Origin: Rhodospirillaceae bacterium
GTDB taxonomy: Bacteria; Pseudomonadota; Alphaproteobacteria; UBA8366
Direction: 5' to 3'
Assembly (NCBI GenBank): GCA_002724395.1
Contig: PBOR01000031.1
Location: 67,768-125,522, forward strand
DNA: 57,755 nucleotides
The translations under genes were made by a program, and so were the position numbers. Below the pieces are notes generated by a model, which saw only the letters and a program-made list of their open reading frames with translations, was not told where the DNA came from and did not search any database. Of this stretch, positions 17,403 through 26,081 are shown one piece after another; the stretch's first letter is position 1; each line of letters starts with the position of its first letter.

Positions 17403-18701
17403 ATGGGTAATGAAATTTTTACCGATAATGCAAAGTTCACCCCTTATTGGTGGGATGAGGCTCCGAGGCCAGAAATAGGCAGCGAAGGAATACCTAACGC
17501 TGTAGATGTAGTTATCATTGGTGCTGGCTTTTCTGGATTGTCTGCCGCGTTGACCATAGCACGAGGTGGGCGGGGCGTTGCTGTTTTAGAGGCGGATAGG
17601 CCGGGCGAAGGTGCAAGCTCGCGTAATGGTGGTGCGGTAGGGGCGACCTTGCGTTTCTCGTTTGCCAAACTTACAAAAATGCATGGCCTCAAAACAGCGC
17701 TTCGGTTTTATTCGGAAACGCGCGAGGCTCGCTCATGGCTATATGATTTTATTGAGAGTGAAGGTATTGAATGCGATTTACATCGCGTTGGTCGGTTTAT
17801 TGGATGTCACCGGCCGAAAGATTACGATTTGCTTGGGCGTGATCTAGAACTCCAAGAAAAATACTTAGGTACAGAAGGTGAAATGGTCAGTAAGGCGGAG
17901 CAGCAGCGTTTTATTGGTTCGGATATATATCATGGCGGCCGATTTCTAAGAGAAGATGCGAACTTACATCCGGGAAAATTACATCAGGGTCTTCTGGCAA
18001 AGGTAATGGCCGAGGGCGTTCCGGTGTTAGGGCGTTCGAAGGTGAACGCTATTAGGCGAGAGAATGGTGGTTTCGTATTGCAGGTAGGTTTTCGTTCCGT
18101 TAGGACCCGTCAGCTAGTGGTGGCAACGAACGGCTACACTGGTAAGGAAACACCGTGGTTGCATCGGCGGCTTTTGCCGATGCAAAGTCAGATAATCGCA
18201 ACTGAACACCTAGCGCCTGACATAATGGGCCAACTGGTGCCAGAGAATCGTCAATTAGGTGACACTTCTCGTTTGCATTGCTACTTCAGGGCATCGCCTG
18301 GTCATGATCGTATATTATTTGGCAGCCGGGCAGGGGCCGCGGAAATAAATGACCGTCGTAAAAGTGGTCGCTTATTGTATCGTCGGTTGATTGAAATTTT
18401 TCCGCAGCTGAGCGAAGTCAAAATCACCCATAGCTGGGGTGGTTTCATTGCCTATACGTTTGATCACATGCTTCATTTGGCTCGGAATGATGATATTTTC
18501 TATGTAGCAGGGTTTTGTGGAAGCGGTGTAGTGAATGCAAATTATTTGGGCCATAAAACGGGCCTAAAGGTACTAGGCAAGCCAAATAGCCAAACCGTAT
18601 TCGATAGCGAGCATCCTACGCTACCCTTTTATACCGGTAAGCCATGGTTTTTAGCGCCAATTGTAGCGCTTAAATATTGGCAAGATAAATTGGGTTTATA
18701 G
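17403..18701 (+). CDS. FAD-dependent oxidoreductase, DadA/PuuB-like (DAO family)
   Basis: 432 residues. Dinucleotide-binding motif GAGFSGLSAALTIARGG, then EADRPGEGASSRNGG, where DAO-fold amine and amino acid oxidases bind FAD; late GFCGSGVVNANYLG block closes the FAD site. The N-terminal YWWDEAP stretch is typical of gamma-glutamylputrescine oxidase and related enzymes. A frame running up to a TTG at 17358 exists, but ATG 17403 gives the family start. The likely reaction is oxidative deamination of an amine or N-alkyl amino acid. The MBL hydrolase gene follows after 12 bases. Confidence 0.85.
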   Translation: MGNEIFTDNAKFTPYWWDEAPRPEIGSEGIPNAVDVVIIGAGFSGLSAALTIARGGRGVAVLEADRPGEGASSRNGGAVGATLRFSFAKLTKMHGLKTALRFYSETREARSWLYDFIESEGIECDLHRVGRFIGCHRPKDYDLLGRDLELQEKYLGTEGEMVSKAEQQRFIGSDIYHGGRFLREDANLHPGKLHQGLLAKVMAEGVPVLGRSKVNAIRRENGGFVLQVGFRSVRTRQLVVATNGYTGKETPWLHRRLLPMQSQIIATEHLAPDIMGQLVPENRQLGDTSRLHCYFRASPGHDRILFGSRAGAAEINDRRKSGRLLYRRLIEIFPQLSEVKITHSWGGFIAYTFDHMLHLARNDDIFYVAGFCGSGVVNANYLGHKTGLKVLGKPNSQTVFDSEHPTLPFYTGKPWFLAPIVALKYWQDKLGL

Positions 18702-18713
18702 AGAGCTATTTTT

Positions 18714-19589
18714 ATGAAGGTAACACTTCTCGGAACCGGCAGTCCGGTGCCATCCCTCAAGCGAGCCTCTGCCGGCTATATGGTTGAGGTTGGATCGGAC
18801 GTAGTTCTGATTGATCATGGGCCCGGCTGTTTTCGCAATATGATGCAAGCTGGTATTGCGGTAACCGACGTTACGCATGTCATATTTAGTCATTTGCATT
18901 TTGATCATTGCGCTGACTTTATCCGTCTGTTCTTTCATCGTTGGGATATTGGTAGTCCTGGCCTTGCATCAATGAAAGTTTTTGGGCCGCCGGGTCTGAA
19001 GGATATGATCGATAAAATATTCGGTCCAGAAGGTGCCTTTAAGATCGATCTGACAGCGCGCACCAATCATTCGAATAGTCTTGAAATTTATAGGAGCCGC
19101 GGCGGCGAAGGCGATCGCCCTTGGCCTGAAGCGGATGTTTACGAGGTGAGAGAAAGTGATGAAATTACCGGTGACCGTTGGAAGGTGGTTTTGGCGACTG
19201 TCCCTCACCATCAGCCTTATCTGCATTGCTACGGCGTGCGTCTAGAGGCCGATGGTGCAGTGTTCGCTTACTCGTCTGATATCTCACTGCCAGCAGAAAA
19301 AGGACCTGCTAAGCCGCTTTATAGCCTCGCAAAGGATGCAGATTTAATGGTTCATTATCTCAATAGCTTTTCCTTTGATATGGAAAAGGAAAAAGAAGGT
19401 GTGCCGACAAAACAGCAAGTGGTGGGCCAACTGGCTGAGGAATGCAGAGTAAAGACACTGGTCACTTCCCATCACGGACCGGCTATTGACCAAGACGGCA
19501 TACGTGAGCGCGTTATAGCAGATGTTGCGAAGAATTATTCCGGGAAACTAATTTGGGGCGAAGATTTGATGAGCTTTGAGTTAGGATAG
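18714..19589 (+). CDS. MBL-fold metallo-hydrolase (RNase Z-like branch)
   Basis: 291 residues. N-terminal LLGTGSPVPS and the zinc motif His60-x-His62-x-Asp64-His65 (SHLHFDHC), with further ligands in the ATVPHHQPY, YSSDIS and TSHHGP blocks. This resembles the RNase Z / arylsulfatase AtsA branch, but it lacks an obvious tRNA-binding exosite and sits in a catabolic setting, so hydrolysis of an ester or lactone is likelier than tRNA processing. Probably translated with the upstream oxidase. Confidence 0.82.
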   Translation: MKVTLLGTGSPVPSLKRASAGYMVEVGSDVVLIDHGPGCFRNMMQAGIAVTDVTHVIFSHLHFDHCADFIRLFFHRWDIGSPGLASMKVFGPPGLKDMIDKIFGPEGAFKIDLTARTNHSNSLEIYRSRGGEGDRPWPEADVYEVRESDEITGDRWKVVLATVPHHQPYLHCYGVRLEADGAVFAYSSDISLPAEKGPAKPLYSLAKDADLMVHYLNSFSFDMEKEKEGVPTKQQVVGQLAEECRVKTLVTSHHGPAIDQDGIRERVIADVAKNYSGKLIWGEDLMSFELG

Positions 19590-19857
19590 AATAATTTGAG
19601 TGATAGGAATTGATGTTAGGGAAACGATCTTCGGTGATTTTATTGAAATTGAGGTGCTTTGCCCACAAGCATACTCTGAAAAGGACTTTTTGCTGATTGT
19701 GAAAGTTTTTCTATCCTGGGACGAGTTATTTATCATATGTGGACATGTTAAATTTTAACTTGCAAGGTTTAAGCTGTAATTCGCGGTCGTGCACCTTACC
19801 TGGATGCAGGTGCTATTTTGTGCATTTAAAATTTTTTGAGAAATCTGCGGAACTTGC
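19590..19857. other. Intergenic region between convergent genes, no clear element
   Basis: 268 bases. A weak hairpin near 19792-19815 (GCACCT/AGGTGC with an 11-base loop followed by a short T-rich run) could end transcription of the plus-strand pair, but it is too poor to call. No ORF with coding character was found. Confidence 0.35.
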
Positions 19858-21411
19858 TTAAGAGTCCCAATCTGACATTGCCGACGCCTCGCGGCCGGAT
19901 ACCCGCCCTCCAACGAAACATTCAGTGAGATTCGCGCCTGCCAAATATAGAAAGCCCCAAATTCCGCCACATTCACCGGCCGCGTAAAGACGCGGGATTG
20001 GTTGATTGAACGCGTTGCAGATTTGGTATTTCTCATTATGACGCGGTCCGCCCTGGGTGTTTGAGACTACCGGCCAAATCTCGCCTAGATAAAAAGGAGG
20101 GCGTTTGATCTTGAGGCGTGTTTTCGGTGGACGTCCAAGGGGATCTTCCGCACCACTATCAACTGACGCGTTATAATCGTTGATGGTGTTTTCTAATGTT
20201 GTAAATTCGCAGCCTATTAACTCCGCCAGTTCCTTGATTGTATCTGCTTTCTTCAGAATACCGTTTTGAACTTCCTTAAGGTTGTCCTTGCTCCACTCGT
20301 AAGGATCGATGGTGCTATCGTTATAGATTGTTGCCCCAAATTGATAGCGTTCACGACCATTTTCATCGGCGATCATGAAACACGGCACGTAGGGAAACTC
20401 CATTTTAGATGTGTCATAGAAATCTAACGCACGATGCCCAGTGTCTTGAGTGTAGGGCTGGTATTCATTCATAAACCGCCTTCCGTGTTTATCGGCTAAT
20501 ATCCAAGCCATTGGGATATCGGCTTCTTTCTTTGTCGGAACCCAGTCTGGATGGCGTTTCATGCGCATGCCGAACGGATAATCTGGATCTGGATGGCGGA
20601 AACCGTAAGTGCCGTGGTAGTGCCACATATGCCATAGATCCGCGCCGACATCGGTTGCCATCTTGATTCCGTCGCCTGTGTTACCTTGGTGGGCTGCGGA
20701 GAGCACTGGATAAATCTGCCAAAATTGCCGCTGCATCTCAGGCGCTGCTTCGAAACCACCACAGGCGAGGATAACGCCTTTAGTGGCCTTAATTGACTTT
20801 AGCCCATCGGGGCCATCTACCCAGAGACCTCTGACTTCGTTGGTATTCTGCGTTATGAGACGTCGAGCAGGCGTGCTGAACCGCACTTCAATACCCCGTG
20901 TTTTCACATTGTCGTCGACTACTTTGAAAAGTTTGGTACCGTTCCTATGGGAGCGTGCATGAGGGTATTCTTTGAGCACATCGACGCCGGGGATGTTGTC
21001 AACCTCTACAAACTTCATTTGATCAAAGCCGGTAAAGGGATAATTGGCACCGCGACCTTCGATGGTAATCGTCGTCGCGTCATTGACCTTGCAGAGTTCT
21101 TCTAAATAATCGTCGAGCAACATCATTTCATCAACGAAAGATTCGATAATAGCACGCGGTGTTGTGCCGTCATTTGTTTCCCAAAGATGTTCGACTACCG
21201 GGTCACGATCGACTGCCAACCGCACGCCGCCGCCGGCGCAAATAGAGATGCCGCCAGGCATAGGCATTTTTTCGATTAATAAGGTTTTCGCACCTCCGTC
21301 ATGAGCAGCGATAGCAGCAGCGCCGCCAGCGTAGCCGAAGCCAACCACAACTACATCATATTCTTCGTCGAAATTATCCACATATTGTGATGGCGTTTTG
21401 GATCCGCACAT
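19858..21411 (-). CDS. FAD-binding protein, fumarate reductase / ketosteroid dehydrogenase-like flavoprotein
   Basis: 517 residues. FAD-binding N-terminus VVVGFGYAGGAAAIAAHDGG and a PGGISICAGGGVRL block, with a capping domain carrying the HGTYGFRHPDPDYPFG region and C-terminal YAAGECGGIWG / LAGANLTECFVGGR that complete the FAD site. The family removes or adds two hydrogens across a C-C bond (fumarate reductase, 3-ketosteroid dehydrogenases, tricarballylate dehydrogenase). No cytochrome domain or signal peptide is present. GGGGAG precedes the ATG. Divergent from the AbrB-type gene by 156 bases. Confidence 0.85.
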   Translation of the reverse strand: MCGSKTPSQYVDNFDEEYDVVVVGFGYAGGAAAIAAHDGGAKTLLIEKMPMPGGISICAGGGVRLAVDRDPVVEHLWETNDGTTPRAIIESFVDEMMLLDDYLEELCKVNDATTITIEGRGANYPFTGFDQMKFVEVDNIPGVDVLKEYPHARSHRNGTKLFKVVDDNVKTRGIEVRFSTPARRLITQNTNEVRGLWVDGPDGLKSIKATKGVILACGGFEAAPEMQRQFWQIYPVLSAAHQGNTGDGIKMATDVGADLWHMWHYHGTYGFRHPDPDYPFGMRMKRHPDWVPTKKEADIPMAWILADKHGRRFMNEYQPYTQDTGHRALDFYDTSKMEFPYVPCFMIADENGRERYQFGATIYNDSTIDPYEWSKDNLKEVQNGILKKADTIKELAELIGCEFTTLENTINDYNASVDSGAEDPLGRPPKTRLKIKRPPFYLGEIWPVVSNTQGGPRHNEKYQICNAFNQPIPRLYAAGECGGIWGFLYLAGANLTECFVGGRVSGREASAMSDWDS

Positions 21412-21567
21412 TTGGAAACTCCCCTTTTTTCGTTGATCGGAATTTCGCGGTGGAGACGCGATCTGTCAAGCGGTAAGCTTGGTCTTATGTAGGTGGACGT
21501 AGACAGGCGTGAACCTCGGGTCTAGATAGGCAGATACTACCACCGTTTTCCGCTCTTAGGTTTTCCG

Positions 21568-22629
21568 ATGCCTACAGCTTTTTCCTCCGACGCTCTTAAG
21601 CGTCTCGCCTTTACCTTAGCCATTGGCTTGGTGGGTGTACATTTATTTGTATGGGCGACGCTACCGGTACCGTGGATTCTGGGGGCGATGAGTTTTGCAG
21701 TGATTGCCGCTTTGACTGGCTTAAAAGTCGGTGTGCCGAAACCATTACGTAATACGGCGCTTGCCATCGTTGGTAGCATGATTGGAACCGCATTTAGTCC
21801 CGCGATCCTCGATCATTTGAGTACTTGGTTGGCAATTATAATTTACAACTATTTATATCTCATTACTGTCATCGGTGCAGGTACATTTTTCTTCTGTAGG
21901 ATTTGTCGCCAAGATGTGACGACCGCGTTCTTTTCTAGCTCTCCAGGCGGGCTCATGGAAATGCCCTTTCTTTGCGAAGCGGTGGGTGGTGAAGCACGGT
22001 TTGTCGCTATGGTCCATTCCGTCCGCGTGGTGATCGTAGTTTTGGCGGTGCCGATCTATATTCGTTTTGCCGAAGCCGCATCTTATGCGACCAAAGGAGA
22101 TGTGCCGAGATTGTCTGCTGACCTCGCTGCGATAGACGCGATAATTTTGATGACAACCGCAGCGGTCGGTTATTTAGTTGCAAAACAATTGCGTGTTCCT
22201 GCAGCCGCGTTGGTAGGCCCGATGTTGGCGGGTGTTATTGTTCACTTGTTCGGATGGACCGAGGCAAAACCGCCAGAGGTGGTATTTTCTTTAGCTCAGT
22301 TGGTCGTAGGCGTGTCCATTGGTGGTTATTTCGTTGGCGTAAGTATATTGAGCCTTAAGCGCATTACGGCATATTCGCTCGTTTGGACGATGATTTTACT
22401 ATTAATTACTGGCGGCTTTGCGTATCTCGGCACCTATATCCTTGAAGTAGATTTTATTGTTTTGTTGTTGGCATTGTCGCCGGGTGGACAGGCGGAAATG
22501 GCACTGGTGGCGTTATTTATGGGGATCGAAGTGCCGTTGATAGCGACGGTTCATATTTTCCGCTCTATGTCGATCTACGCAATCGTGCCGCTAATGTTTA
22601 AAATTTTTAGAAAGCCGGGGCAGCAGTAA
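21568..22629 (+). CDS. AbrB-family membrane protein (PF05145 type)
   Basis: 353 residues, roughly ten hydrophobic segments. Two homologous halves are visible, each with the PWILGAM / AALVGPMLAG and GxxIGxxF pattern (SMIGTAFSP; GVSIGGYFVG) and the sequence SPGG-x-x-EM (SSSPGGLMEMPF; LSPGGQAEMAL). The family is often labelled ammonia monooxygenase in error; its function is unknown and may be transport. It is the only likely small-molecule transporter besides the PiT protein in the first 42 kb. The selenoprotein candidate starts 66 bases downstream and is probably in the same transcript. Confidence 0.82.
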   Translation: MPTAFSSDALKRLAFTLAIGLVGVHLFVWATLPVPWILGAMSFAVIAALTGLKVGVPKPLRNTALAIVGSMIGTAFSPAILDHLSTWLAIIIYNYLYLITVIGAGTFFFCRICRQDVTTAFFSSSPGGLMEMPFLCEAVGGEARFVAMVHSVRVVIVVLAVPIYIRFAEAASYATKGDVPRLSADLAAIDAIILMTTAAVGYLVAKQLRVPAAALVGPMLAGVIVHLFGWTEAKPPEVVFSLAQLVVGVSIGGYFVGVSILSLKRITAYSLVWTMILLLITGGFAYLGTYILEVDFIVLLLALSPGGQAEMALVALFMGIEVPLIATVHIFRSMSIYAIVPLMFKIFRKPGQQ

Positions 22630-22682
22630 AGCCTAGCTGATTGCGTTCGGCACTCTCACGCTGCATACTAAACTAATTATTT

Positions 22683-22688
22683 AGGAGG
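22683..22688 (+). promoter_or_regulatory. Strong ribosome binding site of the selenoprotein candidate
   Basis: AGGAGG, seven bases before the ATG at 22696 (four before the ATG at 22693). It shows that translation starts upstream of the in-frame TGA at 22732-22734, not at the TTG at 22744, which has no such site. Confidence 0.85.
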
Positions 22689-22695
22689 AAATATG

Positions 22696-23496
22696 ATGGC
22701 TGAACCGTTTTACGTTTACTGGCAGCCTGGTTGAACCAGCTGTTTGAGACTCAAAGAGTTTCTGACGACCCGTGGGGTTGTCTACGAATCAGTTAATGTG
22801 CATGGCAATCCCGAAGGGATGGCCATGTTGAAGAGAATTGGTATTAAGCGTATTCCTGCTGTGTCCCAGGGTGACCGATATGTGATGGGGCAAAAAATGG
22901 CCGACGTTTGCGAATTTGTTGGTATTGAGCTTGGCGATGTTACTGAGTTCTCGGTCGATGAATTAGCGGCCAAGATGGATACTATCCTCGGTGCTGCACA
23001 GCGCTATACACGTCAAATGACCATCGATGACCTGGATCAGAAATTGCCCAATCGAGACCGCACGATACGCCAACTTTGCTTCCACGTTCATCGCATCGTT
23101 GAGGGCTTTTGTGAGGTGATGGATGGTGAAGCGGAAGAGTTCCATACTACAATTGCGGATATTGCCCATCCCGATAGTATAATGAGCGGCGAAGACCTTG
23201 CGGTTTATGGAGAGGGCGTGCTCAAGCGCTTTCAGGCATGGCATGCGGCCTATGGCGGCGACGGGACTGAACCTGCCAATGCATATTGGGGTGATGTTAC
23301 GTTGCGCGAACTCTTGGAGCGTGTGACATGGCACCCCGGCCAGCATGTGCGGCAGTTGAAAATGTATATGGAAGGGCGCGGCAATGCACCGAAGCAGCCC
23401 ATTGATGATACCGTCTTTGAAGGCTTGCCTATGCCGAAGAAAGTTTGGGACGACGAAAAGATGGATGAGGATAATTCAATTATGGCAGCTGAGTAA
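22696..23496 (+). CDS. Glutaredoxin-DinB fusion, predicted selenoprotein (UxxC), TGA 22732-22734 read as Sec
   Basis: 266 residues if the TGA at codon 13 is read through. The N-terminal thioredoxin-fold begins AEPFYVYWQPG, then TGA, then TSC, so selenocysteine would replace the first Cys of a CxxC motif (Sec13, Cys16). The fold continues with a helix and the cis-Pro block KRIPAV. Residues from about 95 on form a DinB-like helical domain (CFHVHRIVEGF, then TWHPGQHVRQLKMYM, with His residues able to bind metal). The family with Cys at this place is known in alphaproteobacteria as a glutaredoxin-like protein; function unknown, probably thiol or peroxide redox chemistry. AGGAGG precedes the ATG, the frame after the TGA is intact and coding-like, and a terminator follows. 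The alternative is a single-base nonsense mutation or sequencing error. Confidence 0.83.
22746..22782 (+). promoter_or_regulatory. Candidate bacterial SECIS region: two hairpins after the in-frame TGA
   Basis: Hairpin A: arms 22746-22752 (GAGACTC) and 22756-22762 (GAGTTTC), seven pairs with one G-U, loop AAA, starting 18 bases after the TGA. Hairpin B: arms 22764-22771 (GACGACCC) and 22775-22782 (GGGTTGTC), eight pairs with one G-U, loop GTG, starting 37 bases after the TGA. Known bacterial SECIS hairpins have a small loop with a G in the first two places at roughly 16-37 bases from the TGA. A has the better distance, B the better loop. Which one SelB would use, if either, is inference. Confidence 0.5.
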
Positions 23497-23520
23497 ATCG
23501 AGAAACCAGTCATTTTGAGA

Positions 23521-23546
23521 AGAGGCTTTTCGGCCTCTCCTTTTTT
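23521..23546 (+). terminator. Rho-independent terminator after the glutaredoxin-DinB gene
   Basis: Stem AGAGGC / GCCTCT (23521-23526 with 23533-23538), six-base loop TTTTCG, then CC and six T. It lies 25 bases after the stop codon and separates this gene from the MmgE/PrpD gene. It is the clearest terminator seen in the window. Confidence 0.85.
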
Positions 23547-23626
23547 ATCCTTTCTGCTTTTGGCTATCTTTTTTTAATACTGAGTTTGCAGTAGAGTTCT
23601 TCTAGTCATCTCGAAGGAGTAATTTG

Positions 23627-25051
23627 ATGAGTAATGTGGTCACGCCGGCTGAATTTCAACAAGCCGCTGCAGAAGTAAAAATGACTGTCTCGCAAAAGGT
23701 TGGTCGGTTCGCCGAGAGCTTTTCGCTGAACAACGTGCCGAAAGAGATAGTTCAGCTGGCCAAGCTGCATGTTTTGGATTCTATCGGTATAGGATTAGCC
23801 TCTTCCACTAAGGATTACGGGCATAAGGCAGCTAGTGCCGGTCTTGACCTAGGCGGCGAGGGAGATTTCCCCATCATTGGCTTGGCGCACCGTTTACCGG
23901 TTCGCGATGCAATTATGGTGAACGGTGTTCTCATTCATGGCCTTGATTTCGACGACACGCACACGACTGGGGTCATCCATATATCTGCGAGTACCGTGCC
24001 GACGGCACTGATGATGGCGATGGCCCACGCCAAAAGCGGTCAAGAGGCACTGGAGGCTTATTTATTAGGTGTGGAAACTGGCACCCGTGTTGCCAAGGCA
24101 TCTGCCGGCGGAATACACGCTAATGGATTTCATACAACAGGTATCATTGGTGCTTATGGCTGCGCTATCGTGGCCGGTAAGCTCTCCGATTTGACCGTGG
24201 AGCAATATACTAATGCGCAAGGGCTAGTCGCCAGCTTCGGTGGGCCGACGCGGGCCTATCATGCGAATGGTGCATGGGCTAAGCGGATGCATACCGGTAT
24301 CGCTGCAGTAAATGGGGTAAATGCTGCTACTTGGGCGCGACACGGCTTTACCGGTCCAGATACGGTCTATGAATATGATCAAGGGCTCTACGGCACCTAT
24401 GCCCATGGTCAGGAGATTGACCTTAATGTTTTGACGGAGGGCTTAGGGGAGAGTTGGGAGCTTTGCAATGTGGCTTACAAGCCGTTCCCTGCATGCCATT
24501 GGCTTCATGCTTTTATTGAGTCGGGTATAACACTTCGCAAAGAGCATAATCTGAGGCCAGATGATATTGAGTCTATTATAGTACTTGCTCATCCTAATCA
24601 GGGGGCGGTTTGTGCACCGGAAGAAAGTAAACGGCGCCCGCAATCTTCGTATCAAGCGCAATTCAGCGTGCACTTCACTACTGCTGCGGCGCTCTGTCGG
24701 GGTCAATTTACGCTTGCTGAAATCGAACCCGAAACTTATGGCGATCCCGAGGTTTTGGCGGTGTGCGACAAGATCCATTACGAGACTACGACAGAAACCC
24801 TTTATCCAGACTATTTCTCCGGAACCGTCATCGTACGCACTAAGGATGGCCGTGAGCTGAAGCATGCTCAACAGCATAATCTTGGTACCGATGAGCATCC
24901 GATCACAGTGGATCAGGTTGAAGAAAAATATATGAGCAATGCGACTAAGGCGGTTTCCACGGCGCGTGCAGAAGAAATTCGTTCCTTGATCCTGGCTCTT
25001 GATGAACAGCCTGACCTGGAGGACTTTGACGCAGCGATTAGCCTGTCTTAG
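23627..25051 (+). CDS. MmgE/PrpD family protein
   Basis: 474 residues, the family's usual length. The family includes 2-methylcitrate dehydratase (PrpD) and cis-aconitate decarboxylase. Typical blocks are the N-terminal helix LHVLDSIGIGLASS, the active-site region GLDFDDTHTTGVIHISAS (Asp and His residues), KRMHTGIAAVNGV, and KPFPACHWLHAFIE. ATG 23627 is used with GAAGGAG seven bases upstream; a TTG three bases earlier is ignored. Whether it dehydrates, isomerises or decarboxylates is not shown. It stands alone after a terminator, with a convergent thioesterase pair 14 bases downstream. Confidence 0.9.
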   Translation: MSNVVTPAEFQQAAAEVKMTVSQKVGRFAESFSLNNVPKEIVQLAKLHVLDSIGIGLASSTKDYGHKAASAGLDLGGEGDFPIIGLAHRLPVRDAIMVNGVLIHGLDFDDTHTTGVIHISASTVPTALMMAMAHAKSGQEALEAYLLGVETGTRVAKASAGGIHANGFHTTGIIGAYGCAIVAGKLSDLTVEQYTNAQGLVASFGGPTRAYHANGAWAKRMHTGIAAVNGVNAATWARHGFTGPDTVYEYDQGLYGTYAHGQEIDLNVLTEGLGESWELCNVAYKPFPACHWLHAFIESGITLRKEHNLRPDDIESIIVLAHPNQGAVCAPEESKRRPQSSYQAQFSVHFTTAAALCRGQFTLAEIEPETYGDPEVLAVCDKIHYETTTETLYPDYFSGTVIVRTKDGRELKHAQQHNLGTDEHPITVDQVEEKYMSNATKAVSTARAEEIRSLILALDEQPDLEDFDAAISLS

Positions 25052-25065
25052 GCATAGTCAGGATT

Positions 25066-25503
25066 TTACTTTTTTGCCACGCCCGGGCTTTCCTTCGTGT
25101 CTGGGTGCAGGAGTTTGTAGGTACATTGGCCGGTGGTTAGTAATTTACCGGAATCTTTCTCGCGTATCCAAACTTTAGAAAAAAGCGTGTTTTTAGTCGC
25201 ATGCGTGCGTTTGCCTTCGGCGGTTATGACATCTGCATTCGTGCCAGCGATGAAACTAGCGTTGAGATTGATAGTGACTGAGCGGCCTGGTCCGTTTGGA
25301 GACCAGCTGCCGCCAAGGAAGCCTGCAAGATCTATTAAAGATGATAATACGCCGCCATGGACGCTCCCTCCCAAATTACGATGTTCTGGTTTCACTTCCA
25401 TTTCAACCAGTACATGACCGTCTGCCCATTCAACGACCGTATAATCAAGCACTTCATGGAAAGTGCCTTTGATATCTGCTCGCCTAAAGCCTAGTTCCGT
25501 CAT
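25066..25503 (-). CDS. PaaI-family hotdog thioesterase 1
   Basis: 145 residues, single hotdog fold. The active-site helix is GGSVHGGVLSSLIDLAG, followed by VTINLNASFIAG and a central ITAEGKRTHATKNTLF strand, as in PaaI-type acyl-CoA thioesterases that hydrolyse aryl- or hydroxyphenylacetyl-CoA. Its ATG overlaps the stop of thioesterase 2 by one base (TAATG), so the two are translationally coupled. Cytoplasmic. Confidence 0.88.
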   Translation of the reverse strand: MTELGFRRADIKGTFHEVLDYTVVEWADGHVLVEMEVKPEHRNLGGSVHGGVLSSLIDLAGFLGGSWSPNGPGRSVTINLNASFIAGTNADVITAEGKRTHATKNTLFSKVWIREKDSGKLLTTGQCTYKLLHPDTKESPGVAKK

Positions 25504-25952
25504 TATTCGGCTCTCTTCTTAGCCGTTATACCTGGCGCTGTTTCCGTGCCTAGCCGGAGTAGTTTGTAGATGCCTTGCCCGTTTGCGAGCAGTCTGCCCG
25601 TATCAGGCTCAAATATTTCAGCGTTTGAAAACAAAGTTCCTCGTGTGGCGTGTGCTCTTTTACCACGTGCATGTACGATATCAGCGCTGGTACCGGCAAT
25701 GAAATTGACGTTTAGATTTATTGTGACCGTCTTGCGTTCACCCTCAGGCGTCCATATACCCGCCATATCACCTACAATATCGATAAGTGTCGCGATTACG
25801 CCGCCATGGATCGAACTGCCACGGTTACGGTGCTTAGGCTGAACTTGCATTTCTATCAATGCGTTGCCCTCTTCCCATTCTAATATGGTGTAATCAAGCA
25901 CGGCATGGAAGGTGCCGGCAATGCCGTCGCGTTTATAGCCATTTTGGGTCAT
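25503..25952 (-). CDS. PaaI-family hotdog thioesterase 2
   Basis: 149 residues, paralogue of the next gene along most of its length (GTFHAVLDYTILEWEEG against GTFHEVLDYTVVEWADG). Active-site helix GSSIHGGVIATLIDIVG and strand VTINLNVNFIAG. A tandem duplication; PaaI enzymes are homotetramers, so the two proteins could also assemble together. The gene diverges from the 2-hydroxyacid dehydrogenase at 26082. Confidence 0.88.
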   Translation of the reverse strand: MTQNGYKRDGIAGTFHAVLDYTILEWEEGNALIEMQVQPKHRNRGSSIHGGVIATLIDIVGDMAGIWTPEGERKTVTINLNVNFIAGTSADIVHARGKRAHATRGTLFSNAEIFEPDTGRLLANGQGIYKLLRLGTETAPGITAKKRAE

Positions 25953-26081
25953 TGAGTGTCCGTGGTATTCGAGGTTTGGTGGAGAGATTTGGCGTGATTT
26001 GCGAATTTCGTCAAGTCACCCTCTGGACAGGCTACTATGTCGCGCAGTACCAAAGGCTTATTTTTATAGGGAGACGTCCAA

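Noticed and set aside
19792-19815. Rho-independent terminator after the MBL hydrolase gene
   Set aside because: Stem of only six pairs, 11-base loop and a broken T-run; too weak to call.
22744-23496. The 250-residue frame beginning at TTG 22744 as the full gene
   Set aside because: No ribosome site precedes this TTG, it would begin one codon after the second Cys of the redox motif, and the AGGAGG/ATG upstream is in the same frame.
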